Below are positions 53,395-63,361 of a stretch of 64,000 bases of DNA, one piece after another. The position numbers and the translations under genes are program-made. The DNA comes from Petrosia ficiformis (Eukaryota; Porifera; Demospongiae; Haplosclerida; Petrosiidae): the NCBI GenBank assembly GCA_947044365.1, contig OX345641.1, positions 4,310,460-4,374,459 of the forward strand, given 5' to 3'. Within the stretch, counting starts at the first letter, position 1. Every line of letters starts with the position of its first letter. The notes below the pieces were generated by a model that was given only the letters and a program-made list of their open reading frames with translations, did not search any database and was not told the DNA's origin.

Positions 53395-53575
53395 CGTTCT
53401 CGACCTTAATACGAAGTTTCCAGCTATCTAGAAGATGTTGTTAGTCGTAAAAACACTAGATACCAAAATTTATGTGTGTATTAAGACTTATTTCTATAAT
53501 TTTAGCAGAGATTTCACTATTTCATTGATGGGTGGCAATTTTATTCCACACCACCCAACATGGAGAGTACTGTGT
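53395..53575. repeat. Fragment of the CATCTAGAAG / AGAGAGTAC repeat
   Basis: TATCTAGAAGATGTTGTTAGTC, ATATGTGTGTATTAAGACTT-like words and GGTGGCAATTTTATTCC.. then GAGAGTACTG follow the order of 58630-58800. Confidence 0.6.
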
Positions 53576-53721
53576 AGTTTCTGATAAGGTTATAATACAC
53601 AACTCTTCAAAGCTAGTTTAAACTTCTATGCATGCATAGAAGCTTTGAAAAGTTGTACCTTATTTATTTTGCATTTCCAGCCTTGCACACAGGATAGCAA
53701 GAAACTTCACTACTGAAATAA

Positions 53722-54390
53722 AATTGTTAAAATAACTAATTTATTCGTGACCGCGATTGCAAGGAATAATAAATTATAATTTAATTGCTCATGCAGGTTA
53801 TCATGACTGCATGATAACATACATTGATACCATTGTGATTGAGTGATCACCATAGTAATCTTTGATGTACCGTGGGAGTTATATGCCCATAATAGTTACA
53901 CAAGGAATTATTGAATGATAAATGCTAATTCCACAGTTTACGCAATAGTACTTTTATTACATTTTTGTGACTGCACCAAGGTATAAATTAGATATCTCCC
54001 TGTCTGGAGCTAGTTATTGGTGTATACCACCCTTGAGATAATAGATCTTGGGCTACCCCCTTGACCTATTATCTCACGAGTGGTATATGTTCATAACCTA
54101 CCTCCAGACAGGGAAATATCCATGACATACCTGTACCTATTATAATTTAATAATTGCAGTTTCAATTTCCTTATATATACTGTCTAATAGATGTACACAG
54201 AAGCAGAATAAATATTTTAATTAAATCAATGTAGGTTTGCAAACCTTCCTATGCATATTAGACATGATAATTGATTATAATTAGTACATATACCTTTTAT
54301 TGTCCAGTCATAATAACCTGTATGACCAATTAAACTATAATTTGCATCCTTGCAACAGTACTAACCAATACATTTGTTATTTTAACAATT
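53722..54390. mobile_element. MITE, TTGCAAGGA family, enlarged by a nested hairpin
   Basis: Left end TTGTTAAAATAACTAATTTA, GATTGCAAGGAATAATAAAT and CATGACTGCATGATAACATA. Right end CAGTCATAATAACCTG, TTTGCATCCTTGCAACAGTA and GTTATTTTAACAATTCC. The middle contains the hairpin element at 53993-54119 and its flanks, absent from the ~350-bp family members. Confidence 0.75.
53993..54119. repeat. Nested hairpin repeat, second locus of the 21615-21733 family
   Basis: ATATCTCCCTGTCTGGAG, GGTGTATACCAC and GAGATAATAG face CTATTATCTC, GTGGTATATG and CCTCCAGACAGGGA-type words. About as long as the 21.6-kb copy and visibly diverged. Confidence 0.8.
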
Positions 54391-54435
54391 CCATTTTTTA
54401 GTGTTTCTTAAATTAATAGTGCTTATTAATTCTGC

Positions 54436-54489
54436 TTATTATGTATGACATCATTAATAGTCAGTGAGTATATAATCCAGGTCAATGAA
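54436..54489 (+). promoter_or_regulatory. Conserved core promoter of secreted-protein gene A
   Basis: TTATGTATGACATCA (contains TGACATCA, one base from a CRE/ATF site), then TAGTCAGTGAGTATATAATC and CAGGTCAATGAA. TATATAA is at 54469-54475, 87 bp before the ATG. Conservation with 62531-62584 and 52635-52690 is far above that of the surrounding DNA. Confidence 0.75.
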
Positions 54490-54555
54490 ATATCTATTAA
54501 CCATATTAATTAATCGACACTCATACGTGCAATAGTTTATCAGTCGTTCATCATT

Positions 54556-55223
54556 ATGAAATTGTTTGTTGCTGTTTTGATTTCACTTTGTCTCCCTTTC
54601 TCGAATGCTCAAATAGGCCCTGGCCCTGTACAGGAAGATCTTTGTGAATGTGATCTCGATGTCATCAATACACAGATCTCAGCTGCTTTTCCTGATCAAC
54701 CAAGTAAGTAATTACAGATTCAAATACAACTATATTTCATCATGCAATATGTTCCTCAGTTATCCAGTTGCTGCATCTGACTGTTACTGCTTCAAGGACT
54801 GTAAAACTTCACCATTTTAGTGGCTCTACTTTCTCTACTGGGGAACTCCTTGATTCAATATCTCTCTATGATCCAGCCATTCATGTATCATCTAATCTAC
54901 TTGCTTACAGGCCTTCATTTAGTGATAATCATGGCAGTAATTTGGCTGTTATGTTTGTCAATATGGAAGCCATTTTTCCATGTACTGATAATCTTGGGCC
55001 GGTCTGTCATATCATCACCCATGAAGCAGATGGATTCAATCAAGGACGTCCTTTCATCGAGAGTGGTGACCTTGGAAACCATTTCCAGATATTCAGCAGT
55101 CCATCAACTGCAGTTACTTACGGTTTTGCTATCCAAGGTTGTACTCAGATGGATCCTACCTGTCTTCGAAGTCCTTCTCAGCTGGTTATAGAATGTCTCC
55201 TACCTCGTCATCTTTGCCATTAA
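54556..55223 (+). CDS. Secreted protein A, unknown function, two exons, ~203 aa
   Basis: Exon 1 is 54556-54703, ending at a GTAAGT donor. Exon 2 is 54760-55223 after a CCTCAG acceptor, and the 56-bp intron interrupts a codon after its first base. The product begins MKLFVAVLISLCLPFSNA, a clear signal peptide, then QIGPGPVQEDLCECDLDVIN. The mature part has no TM. Conserved with gene B are VKLHHFSGSTFSTGELLDSI, YRPSF.., GSNLAVMFVNMEAIFPC, FNQGRPFIESGDLGNHFQIF, YGFAIQGCTQMDPTC and CLLPRHLC. The several Cys suggest disulfides. I recognise no domain. Family relics at 17.3 and 52.7 kb indicate repeated duplication. Extracellular role is inferred only from the signal peptide. Confidence 0.75.
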
Positions 55224-55735
55224 ATGTAAACAGGATTTTCTTTCAAAGTTGACATTTTAATACCTATGTATTATATATACTTTTAGTTATGTTTTTTAAT
55301 ACTTTTTATCATTCAGGCTTTAGTTAATTCTATCTTTGAAAGAAGCAATAATTCTAACAAATTAAAACATATCATAGTAATAAACTAATAATACTGACAA
55401 ATATCAGAGAATTAATGTGCCACAATGTGCCACATCCCTAATGTCAAGATACCTATATAAATTTTATTCCTACACATGTATGTGAGTGGAATGTGAAATC
55501 TTGGGGATCAAACATACTGTAATTGCTACTTCATGCTTCTTGGCTATTCAGTTTGCATGTGCTCTTTACAAATTTTGAAGTATGATTAAACATATGAAGT
55601 AATCGGGTCTAAGGTAATGCATATCTAGTCATGTCATATCTAGCATAATTATATAAGGGTTTGTTAGTTACAGTATTGTATGCACAATCCTACGTATTTT
55701 ACCAGTGTGTTTCGAAACATTACACTGATAACATA
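55224..55735. other. 3' flank of secreted-protein gene A
   Basis: The first ~35 bp (AAACAGGATTTTCTTTCAAA) match the 3' UTR of gene B at 63364. The segment 55500-55630 resembles the 17619-17750 relic. No further gene. Confidence 0.5.
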
Positions 55736-56080
55736 AAATTGTTGAAATAGCTAATTAGTCTATTGGTTAGTGCAGTTGCAAGGAATAATGGAAATTGCAG
55801 TTTAATTGGTCATGTAGGTTGTTATGACTGCATGCATGGTGACATACACTTACTGATACCAATAATAATTCTCCTTATCCTGTCTAATCGATGTACAAAG
55901 AAGCAAAATAAATAAATTAATAGAGAATTGTAGGTTTCCAAACCTTCATTGTGCATCTAATAGATAAATATTACGTGTGATAGTTGATTATAATTTCTTG
56001 CAGTCATAACATAGTGCAGGTACAACTAATTGAAATACAATTTGCATTCTTGCAACTATACTAACAAATACATTTAAAAA
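55736..56080. mobile_element. MITE, TTGCAAGGA family
   Basis: AATTGTTGAAATAGCTAATT, CAGTTGCAAGGAATAATGGA, GGTTGTTATGACTGCATGCA at the left and CAGTCATAACA, TTTGCATTCTTGCAACTATA at the right. Confidence 0.75.
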
Positions 56081-57065
56081 AATTATTCTTGCAGTTTAGT
56101 GATTGCCATGGTTACTGCATAAAAAATTCCCATGGTAGCATTTGTTATGGCTGGTTTCTTACTACTTACTATCAAGGCACTAATGGAGGTATTTCATCAG
56201 CAAAATTAGAGTTCAAAACTAGCTTTTCTTTCTCTGCATTCATCATACTCTACAAATGTTGAAGTGAAATAAGATATATACATTATATCATACAGTAATG
56301 CGAGAATAGTTATATTTGATAAGTTTGGTAGCTTAAAATGTTGAATGCACAAACTCAGGTATTACGCCAGTACCTATACAGCAAGATTACAGTTAAAGTC
56401 TGGTTGTCATGGTGATTTAATTCTTCTTGGTATTTGTAGGCAAGTCTCCACTAATATTGAAGTAAGATGACTTCATAATTATGTTTACGGTAGCGTAAAT
56501 GTCTACAGTAGTGTAAATGCCCCAGGGCTTCTTACGATTTGATGTTTAGTTACAGAAATGAAAAGACAACTTTATCAACATTAGAGAATAAAACTGATAG
56601 TGGTGAGTACTTTGTCATTCTTGGCATTTCCCATTATGTTTAGATAAGCTATCTTTGAAGTAAAATAGTAAAGAGATTGGCTCTAGTCACTTATGGAATA
56701 CAATGAAATACAAGCAGTTATGGCTACTCTGGTATCATTGTATTCTTACATGAAACGTTTCACTAATGTCTTATCTTTCTATGATACCTTCAGGAGGCTT
56801 TGTCACCTCTTCTCTACTGCAAGCAAAAAGTTGATAATATAATAACATGTAATATGGCCTTGCTTTGGTGACCAACTTAATTTGTCATATGCATCAATCA
56901 TGGAATTGAGTCCTGAGCACCTAATCCTATCAAACACATACTTGTTGTTGGTTAGTCTACAATATTCAAATTAAGTAAATGATGTGTTATCTAAGGTGGT
57001 GCAAAGGTCGACATGACTGATAGGAATTACTACATCATAAAGCGAAGTCATGAACCAATACACTG
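56080..57065. other. Decayed repeats, no gene
   Basis: Includes a GCTTTGGTGA-type hairpin trace (about 56810-56960: CAAGCAAAAAGTTGATAATA, CTTGCTTTGGTGACCAA) and CCTAATCCTATCAAACA at 56921. Nothing coding. Confidence 0.4.
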
Positions 57066-57072
57066 CTAAAAT

Positions 57073-57396
57073 AGAATTGTTAGAATAACAAATGTATTGG
57101 TTCGTACAGTTGCAAGGATGCAAATTATAATTTAATTGGTCATACAGGTTGTTATGACTGCATGATAAATGATATATGTACTAATTATAATCAATTATCA
57201 TGTCTAATATGTCATATTAAATGCACAAGAAAGGTTTGGAAACCTACAAGGATTTAGTTAAAATATTTATTCTGCAGATTATAATTGGTACAAGTACATA
57301 TATGTCACTATGCAATCATAATCTGAATGACACATTAAATTATAATTTACTATTCCTTGCAAATGTACTAACAAATAAATTTGTTATTTCACAATT
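57073..57396. mobile_element. MITE, TTGCAAGGA family
   Basis: AATTGTTAGAATAACAAATG, CAGTTGCAAGGATGCAAATT and GGTTGTTATGACTGCATGAT at the left; TTCCTTGCAAATGTACTAAC and ATTTGTTATTTCACAATT at the right. The left half is nearly identical to that of 49338-49705. Confidence 0.75.
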
Positions 57397-58310
57397 TCAG
57401 TTTTGTAGTGATAGACAACCAAAGTAGACTGCCAAGGCAAGGCAAGGCAACGTAAACATAAATGCAAGACAAGGCAACACAATGCAATTAAGGCAAACCA
57501 AGGAAGTAAAGATGATAACCAGTCTGCAAACCCAATGCATGTGAATAATTATAGTGGCAAAATAGCTGGGTTCATGCCTTCACTTTTGTAAGCAACAAAC
57601 ATGTCTAGTTTTGCACTATCGTAAATAACACATCATAACTTAAATCACATTTTGTAGAATACCTAACAACAAATGTCAATTCATGCAATTGATATCTTAA
57701 ACACCTTATCTTATCAACCATACATACTGAGAAGGGAACTGTGGGAATGGGTTATGAGAGTATCATGCATGAATTGAATTCCCAGTCAGAAATATTAAGC
57801 TATAAATTTTTTGACAACGCAATACTTTAGTTTTATTAGTACATTATATTTTCTGTTACCTATATATGACAACAGAAAGTGTCAGCCTGAGTGAGCGACA
57901 GCCAATGTACAGGGGCTAGGTTCATTAATTGATTGGTTGGTTGATTCGGATGTGGCATATCTTTTTAAGCTTACTGAATATCACCAGCAAAAAAAAAGGA
58001 GAGGATATTTGAAGTAAGAGTTATATAGCTATTATGAGTGACTATGTTGTTGTTCATTATTTATGAATTGATTATCATTATTTTTCACTTACAGATGACA
58101 CTGCCTATATTTTATATTTCACTTACAGCTTTGCCACAAGAAGTAGTGCTAGTCTCTGACTCTCTGTGTCAACCATTGGCATTCCAGTGCTTATCATAAT
58201 ATATAATATTATATTATCAGTATACCATGGTTTTAATATTATGCTCATTATTTTAAGAATAAATTTGCTCACAAACTTGATTTACTATTCTTATGATTCC
58301 AACGTAGCCT
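57396..58310. other. Intergenic with a short GGCAA-rich patch
   Basis: 57430-57510 is an imperfect AAGGCAA / GGCAAGGCAA simple repeat. No gene recognised. Confidence 0.45.
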
Positions 58311-59055
58311 TCCTGTTTTGATCATGAGACACAAGTGCGCATGAGCAATTAATTCCATGTGGCTAAATTAATGAATACACATATAAAGATGGCATCCAAT
58401 TTGAGATCAAATCTTCGCCGTCGTTGAGACTGTCTTCTTTCATAGCATCTGAAGATATCATCTCGATACTTGTACATCAGAATTTTACAACGAATGCGAT
58501 TGGAATGGTGATAGAATCATTGTGATAGTTCAACAAAAAAATGATTTGTCTGGAAAATAATAATAAGTATAATATGATGAACATTTTGCCAGTTTTGCTA
58601 CCTGTCGGTTCTCTACCTTAAAAATGATCTGCAGCTGTCTAGAAGATGTTGTTAGTCATAAGAACACTAGATATCAAAAAATATGTGTGTATTAAGACTT
58701 GTTCTATAATTTTAGCAGAGATTTCAGCTCATCATTTGCAATTGAAATGTATAAGCGGCCATTTTTTTTCCGTGCCATCCCTACATAGAGAGTACTACTG
58801 TACTCTCTGATTATTTTTCAGACAAATCATTTTTTTGTTTGTTGAACTATCACACTGATTCTGGCACAATTTCAATCGCATTCATAGTACAATTCTGGTC
58901 TTAAAGTAGCTAGCAAGATGATATCTTTAGATATAATGAAAGAAGACAGTCTCAACAACTACAAAGAATTTATCTCGAATCAGACGCCATTTTAGTTAAT
59001 TAAGTCACGTGGTATTTAATTGCGCATGCGCATTTGTACACTCGGAAAATTTGTG
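58310..59055. mobile_element. ~745-bp MITE-like element with ~230-bp inverted arms
   Basis: Left arm 58310-58555 (TGCGCATGAGCAATTAATTCC, GATATCATCTCGATACTTG, GAATGCGATTGGAATGG, GATTTGTCTGG) is mirrored by the right arm 58815-59050 (AGACAAATCATTTTTTTG, TTTCAATCGCATTCATAGTA, AAGATGATATC, TAATTGCGCATGCGCA). Between them lies the CTAGAAGATG / AGAGAGTAC segment, which also occurs alone at 59985-60230 and so may be a nested element. No ORF. Confidence 0.75.
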
Positions 59056-59091
59056 AGGAAATACATTCTGAATATAAAACTTATTAATATT

Positions 59092-59684
59092 AAGGTGGTA
59101 CTAGGGAGTGGACGGATGCGAATCCAATCAGTTTCAAAATAGAATATTATATAATATGACTCTCACCTGGTGTAATAGCAACCTTCATATCTTCTGATCA
59201 GCTTTATATTGTCCTGTAATTGAAGAAATATGGTTAAAATTGCCATTTTTCCAAAAGCAATAAGTACAAAACCACGAAAGCCACGCCCACCAATCATGGC
59301 GTGCACCAAGTACAATGTATTTTGAGAAAACAAATAGAGCCATTTTCTGAAAATTCATTTATAGTTACAAGAGGCTGAAGAAAGCTGAATTCTGTAGCTT
59401 TTCACTGAAACCATAAAATTTACCTTTCTAGACACTATCAAACTCCAATCTTTCTCAGAGACCAACTACAGTTACCCCGCCATTGTTTCCCACCCACCGC
59501 CCCCTTGTTTAGCTTTGTTTCTGAAAATAAACTATCAGTGAAAACATTTAGGCCCAATAATTATACCCCCGGGTGGGTGTGGCTTCCAAAAAATACAGAA
59601 TGGAACCAGATTGTATGCAGCAAGAAGCTTGCAAGACTAGAAACCGATTGGAGTTTCAACTACCCCTCCCCCTAGTACAACCTT
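59092..59684 (+). mobile_element. Complete MITE, TACTAGGG family, ~593 bp
   Basis: Starts AAGGTGGTACTAGGGAGTG and ends CTCCCCCTAGTACAACCTT. The body closely follows 34798-35386. Flanked by TTAA-like sequence on both sides (ATTAAGG.. and ..CCTTAAAG). Confidence 0.85.
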
Positions 59685-59711
59685 AAAGCCATTGTAACAT
59701 TTTAAATAAAA

Positions 59712-59971
59712 AGGAAAGGGTGTCAAAACCCAAAAAGCATGCAAACAAGGTTGGGAAGCTAACATAGGACCGGCCAAAATCAGTTCCATATAACCCTACA
59801 TAAGTGCAGCTCTTTGTATTTTGTTTTATAGCAGTGTATGTACTTATGTACGGTTATATGGAAGTGATTTTGGGTCCTATGTTGGCTTCCCAACCTTGTT
59901 TGCATGCTTTTTGGGTTTTGACATCCCTACATCTTTTTTCATTTTGATTGAAAATGTTTTTTGTTATTCTT
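59712..59971. mobile_element. Hairpin MITE, GTAGGGATG family
   Basis: GGTGTCAAAACCCAAAAAGC, ATGCAAACAAGGTTGGGAAG and TTCCATATAACC pair with GGTTATATGGAA, CTTCCCAACCTTGTTTGCAT and GCTTTTTGGGTTTTGACA. Both arms are well preserved, so this copy is younger than those at 46.8 or 18.1 kb. The left outer end is truncated. Confidence 0.85.
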
Positions 59972-59984
59972 GTAATAATAATAA

Positions 59985-60230
59985 TATGATGAAGATTTTG
60001 CCAGTTTTGCCACTCGCCGATTCTTTACCTTAACAACACTTTTAGGCCATCTAGAAGGTTTCGGTAGTCATAAAAGCACTAGATATGAATAGGTATGTGT
60101 GCATTAAAACGTATCTGTATATAATACCAGAGATTTCAGCTCCTCACTTGCAATTGAAATGTATGGGCGGCCATTTTTTTTCCATGCCATCCGTACATAG
60201 AGAGTACTACCATACTCTCTGATTCTATAT
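59985..60230. repeat. CATCTAGAAG / AGAGAGTAC repeat, free-standing copy
   Basis: GAAGATTTTGCCAGTTTTGCC, GGCCATCTAGAAGG, GAGATTTCAGCTCCTCACTT, GGGCGGCCATTTTTTTTCC and AGAGAGTACTACCATACTCT follow the order of the inner part of 58310-59055, but without the long arms. Confidence 0.7.
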
Positions 60231-60442
60231 TATGCTAAGCATTGAAATAGTGAATTTTTTGACACAGTGACTGACACTACTTCTTGTAGGACTGCAGACA
60301 GATAATTGATATAATATAAAGACTGACCTTCGTTAATGAACCAACTTTATGATTGAATGATATGATATATAACTTACACCAGTACTAGTACTTCTACAAT
60401 CTACAAAAATATTCACATGATTCAGAAAAAAAAGCAATGAAA

Positions 60443-60742
60443 ACAAGAATAATAAAAAAACATTTCCAATAAAAATGAAAGAAGATGTAGGGGATGTGAA
60501 AACCCAAAAAGCATGCAAACAAGGTTAGGTGGGACTCAAAATTAAACAAACCACTTCCATATAACCCTACATAAGTACAGCTCTTCGTATTTTGCTTTAT
60601 AGTGGTTTAAGTACTTATGTAGGTTATATAGAAGTGGTTTGTTTAATTTTGGGTCCCACCTATCCTTGTTTGCATGCTTTTTGGGTTTTCACATCCCTAC
60701 ATCTTCTTTCATTTTTATTGGAAATATTTTTTATTATACTTG
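60443..60742. mobile_element. Hairpin MITE, GTAGGGATG family
   Basis: CATTTCCAATAAAAATGAAA, GAAGATGTAGGGGATGTG, AACCCAAAAAGCATGCAAAC and ACCACTTCCATATAACC face GGTTATATAGAAGTGGT, GTTTGCATGCTTTTTGGGTT, CACATCCCTACATCTTC and TTTCATTTTTATTGGAAAT. Confidence 0.85.
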
Positions 60743-60744
60743 TA

Positions 60745-61010
60745 GTTATATATAACCATAGTATTAATAATTCCATTTGATGTTAGATGCTCTAATGAGG
60801 GATTTATTTAGTGTAGACCCCGCTTCACTGGTATTTATTTGTATAAATACCCGGTTTGTATAGTGGAAACCACAAATACGTCTCAAACAAACTAAATTTT
60901 GTGCAGTGTCATGTTGTGGATTCACTCAATTTGGTGGTGATTCCACTATGAATCACTATGTTTTAAAGGTTAAGACTAGGCAGATTTAACTATAAATATA
61001 TTTAAATACC
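60745..61010. other. Intergenic with a small inverted pair
   Basis: GGTATTTATTTG / TATAAATACC around 60830-60853 forms a short palindrome. GATTCACTCAATTTGG and a word near TGATTCCACTATGAATCA are also partly self-complementary. No gene. Confidence 0.4.
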
Positions 61011-61320
61011 ACAAGCGCCATTGGGACGGGAACCTCCCCTACATGTCAAAGTAGTATTATAAAACAATAATCATAATACATCAACAAAAAAATCATAATA
61101 ATTATCATGTGTGTTTTGTTTATATCATTGCTCATTTGCATGGGTCTGTGTTTTATAATCATGAAAAGGTTAACTTCAGATTGTTTAATGCATACAATGA
61201 TACAAAGGGTATGAAGTAACAAAAGTCAAGGACGGAAATTTTGCTATCAACTCACTAAAGTGAAACTGTGACTGAAGGACTGAGTGGATGCTATCAACTA
61301 AAGTGAATTTAATATCTTTT
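61010..61320. repeat. Second copy of the 850-1150 repeat
   Basis: Collinear with the centre of the left-edge complex (AAAAGTCAAGGACGGAAATT, CTATCAACT, GGACTGAGTGGATGC, GTGAATTTAATATCT). Confidence 0.75.
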
Positions 61321-61454
61321 TTAAATACAAAAACCACATAGAAAATACATGCATTTTATCCTATAAAACAGAGACTAAGATGTAAGACTATATTATAGGA
61401 TAAAATGCATGTATTTTCTATGTGGTTTTTTGTATTAAATTTAAAAAAGATATT
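61311..61454. repeat. Near-perfect hairpin with ~55-60 bp arms
   Basis: Left arm 61311-61365 (AATATCTTTTTTAAATACAA, AAACCACATAGAAAATACAT, GCATTTTATCCTATA) is mirrored by the right arm 61394-61454. The loop is 61366-61393. At 1125-1200 only the left-arm-like sequence exists, so the second arm is an addition at this locus. Confidence 0.85.
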
Positions 61455-61459
61455 ATGTC

Positions 61460-61519
61460 GCGATTGAGCGAGGACCTTTCCTCTTTTTCGAAAAAGAGGA
61501 AAGGTCCTTGCTCAATCGC
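61460..61519. repeat. 60-bp near-perfect palindrome without loop
   Basis: GCGATTGAGCGAGGACCTTT.. up to the TTTTTCGAAAAA centre at 61489/61490 and back to ..AAAGGTCCTTGCTCAATCGC. Only one mismatched pair. The same end word (GCTCAATTGCAACAA) stands alone at about 1244. Confidence 0.9.
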
Positions 61520-62100
61520 AACAATCCACTGTGTGTGAATCTCGTACACAACACATGACTTGAAGGAGGTGGAGCTTGAAAGTAACTTTCGAATACTTGG
61601 AGTAGTCTCGTCCCCAGCCGCCCTTAACGTCTCACTGGAGCACCTTACCATCCAGTTACCAATGGTATTATATACATAGCACCTATATAATTATAGTCCG
61701 AACCTTTAAACAGTCTATGCGTAAAACTAGTAGGTCTCCCAAGACAGCACTACAAGAATTTCTCTTATAGTACCGACGCACTCCTCTGAGTTCAGCCGGG
61801 CTACTCACCATGCAAATTGCTTCAAGGGAGACAGATACGGAGTAAGCTGGATGCTTTATTCCCTTCACCTGCTCATGTAGAACAGGGTAAACAAGCAAAA
61901 TAAGCTACTAAAGTTCAACTACGAGAAACTTCACAAGTAATATCAAGGGTAACTTACCTTGAAGAGCTGTATTTATTATACATTTCCTACCACACAGGAT
62001 GGCAAGAGAATTTTTATGGCCCGCAGGGCCATCCCTATGATTGCTTTCCCACGGGTTCGATGTATGTATATATATATATTTTCTTGTGTCCACTTACGCG
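61520..62100. other. Less AT-rich stretch with unassigned ORF pieces
   Basis: Minus-strand ORFs at 61651-61418, 61898-61683 and 62093-61908 are 60-77 codons long. The second contains a GGTGAGTAG word that could be a splice donor, so exons of an unrecognised gene are possible. No domain or homology seen, and the first ORF runs into the palindrome. Confidence 0.3.
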
Positions 62101-62102
62101 AG

Positions 62103-62255
62103 TATGCGTTGTATACGTAGTTAAGGAAGTTACATCATTCCCGGGGGCTTGGTCAATTAATGGGCGTGGCGCGTAAAAGAACGCGCGAATGGCGCGATCA
62201 TTGATCAAGCTCTACACAGCAGCAGAAAGAAATCTGTGTAGCTTATGTAGAAACT
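62103..62255. repeat. Shared block, second copy of 18245-18345
   Basis: ATGCGTTGTATACGTAGTT, GGTCAATTAATGGGCGTGGC and AGAACGCGCGA are common to both. Here it continues into TGATCAAGCTCTACACAGCA.. TGTGTAGCTTATGTAG, where TGTGTAG/CTACACA forms a small inverted pair. Confidence 0.6.
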
Positions 62256-62530
62256 GGAACTAATAGCTAGCTATTCTGCCTGAAATATATTCCTAAAGTT
62301 CTACAAGGTCCTTTGAAAAGTCAGGAGAGTAGATAATCAAAACAATAAGCTGTTGTCTTTCATGCTTGATAAAGTCAGCCATGATTACCGAATGCTGGAC
62401 ACCACAAAGCAGTCATAGAAATATGTTTATCTTTACTTAAATTTGTAAAGCAATCATAGGGATGTTTTTTTTCTCTATATACACTTGTTTAACATTATAA
62501 ATTTATTATTACATAATTATATATGCATAT

Positions 62531-62584
62531 TATGCATGACATCACTTATATATAGTCAGTGAGTATATAATCCAGGTCAATGAA
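62531..62584 (+). promoter_or_regulatory. Conserved core promoter of secreted-protein gene B
   Basis: TATGCATGACATCA, spacer, TAGTCAGTGAGTATATAATC, CAGGTCAATGAA. TATATAA is at 62564-62570, 74 bp before the ATG. Confidence 0.75.
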
Positions 62585-62637
62585 GGATTGCTATTAATCA
62601 TATTCATCAATAATCAGACTTACCATCGTTGATCATC

Positions 62638-63361
62638 ATGAAATTGTTTGTTGCTGTTTTGATTTCTTTCTTTCTCGAAATAACTCCTATACCAATAGGT
62701 TCTGGACCAACTGAAACTGCACTAACAGATGCTACAGTTGATACAATTCCAACTGGACAAACAGATCCTACAACTGATATAATTGGAACTGAACCAACAG
62801 ATACACAAATCTCAGCTGCTCTTGCTGAACAACCTAGTAAGCATTTACAGATTCTATGTATATATTACATATTAATAATTATTTTTATCAGTTGTCAAGA
62901 TGCTGTATATTAGTGTTCTTCCTACAAGGACTGTGGAACTTCGTCATTTTAGTGGGTCAACTTTCTCTACTGGGTCACTCATTGATTCAATATCAGTGTC
63001 TAATCCAGCCATTGCTGTAACATCTACTCGACTTGCTTACAGGCCTACATTTAACGATTTTCATGGTAGTGGCTTGGCTGGTATTTTTGTAAATGTGGAA
63101 GCCATTTTCCCATGTATTGCTGATTTCGTGTTCGGCCCTGTGTGTCGCATTTTCACCAATGAAGAAAATGGATTCAATCAAGGACGTCCTTTCATTGAGA
63201 GTGGTGATATTGGAAACAATTTCCAGATATTTAGCACTTCATCAAACATAGCTACTTATGGTTTTGCTATCCAAGGTTGTACTCAGATGGATCCTACGTG
63301 TCTTCAAAGTTTTTCTCAACTGATTATAAAATGTCTCCTGCCTCGTGAACAGTGCAGTTAA
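62638..63361 (+). CDS. Secreted protein B, unknown function, two exons, ~222 aa
   Basis: Exon 1 is 62638-62836 with a GTAAGC donor. Exon 2 is 62892-63361 after a TTATCAG acceptor. The intron sits at the same place and phase as in gene A. The start is the ATG that aligns with gene A (MKLFVAVLIS...), not the upstream in-frame codons. After the signal peptide, exon 1 codes for a Thr/Pro-rich spacer with short repeats (TDATVDTIPTGQTDPTTD, GTEPTDTQISAALAEQP), which replaces the Cys-containing segment of gene A and might be O-glycosylated. Exon 2 is the conserved domain: VELRHFSGSTFSTGSLIDSI, GSGLAGIFVNVEAIFPC, FNQGRPFIESGDIGNNFQIF, YGFAIQGCTQMDPTC and CLLPREQC. AATAAA at 63437-63442 is a likely polyadenylation signal. 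No known domain recognised. Confidence 0.75.

Noticed and set aside
54820..55191. 123-codon hydrophobic ORF
   Set aside because: It is a shifted-frame shadow of exon 2 of secreted-protein gene A, whose own frame is conserved with gene B.
57420..57510. Coding repeat from GGCAA-rich sequence
   Set aside because: It is a simple imperfect pentanucleotide repeat with stops in every frame.
61418..62093. Three consecutive minus-strand ORFs as exons of one gene
   Set aside because: A GTGAGT donor-like word is present, but the first ORF ends in a palindrome, and there is no domain or paralogue to support it. Left as unassigned.
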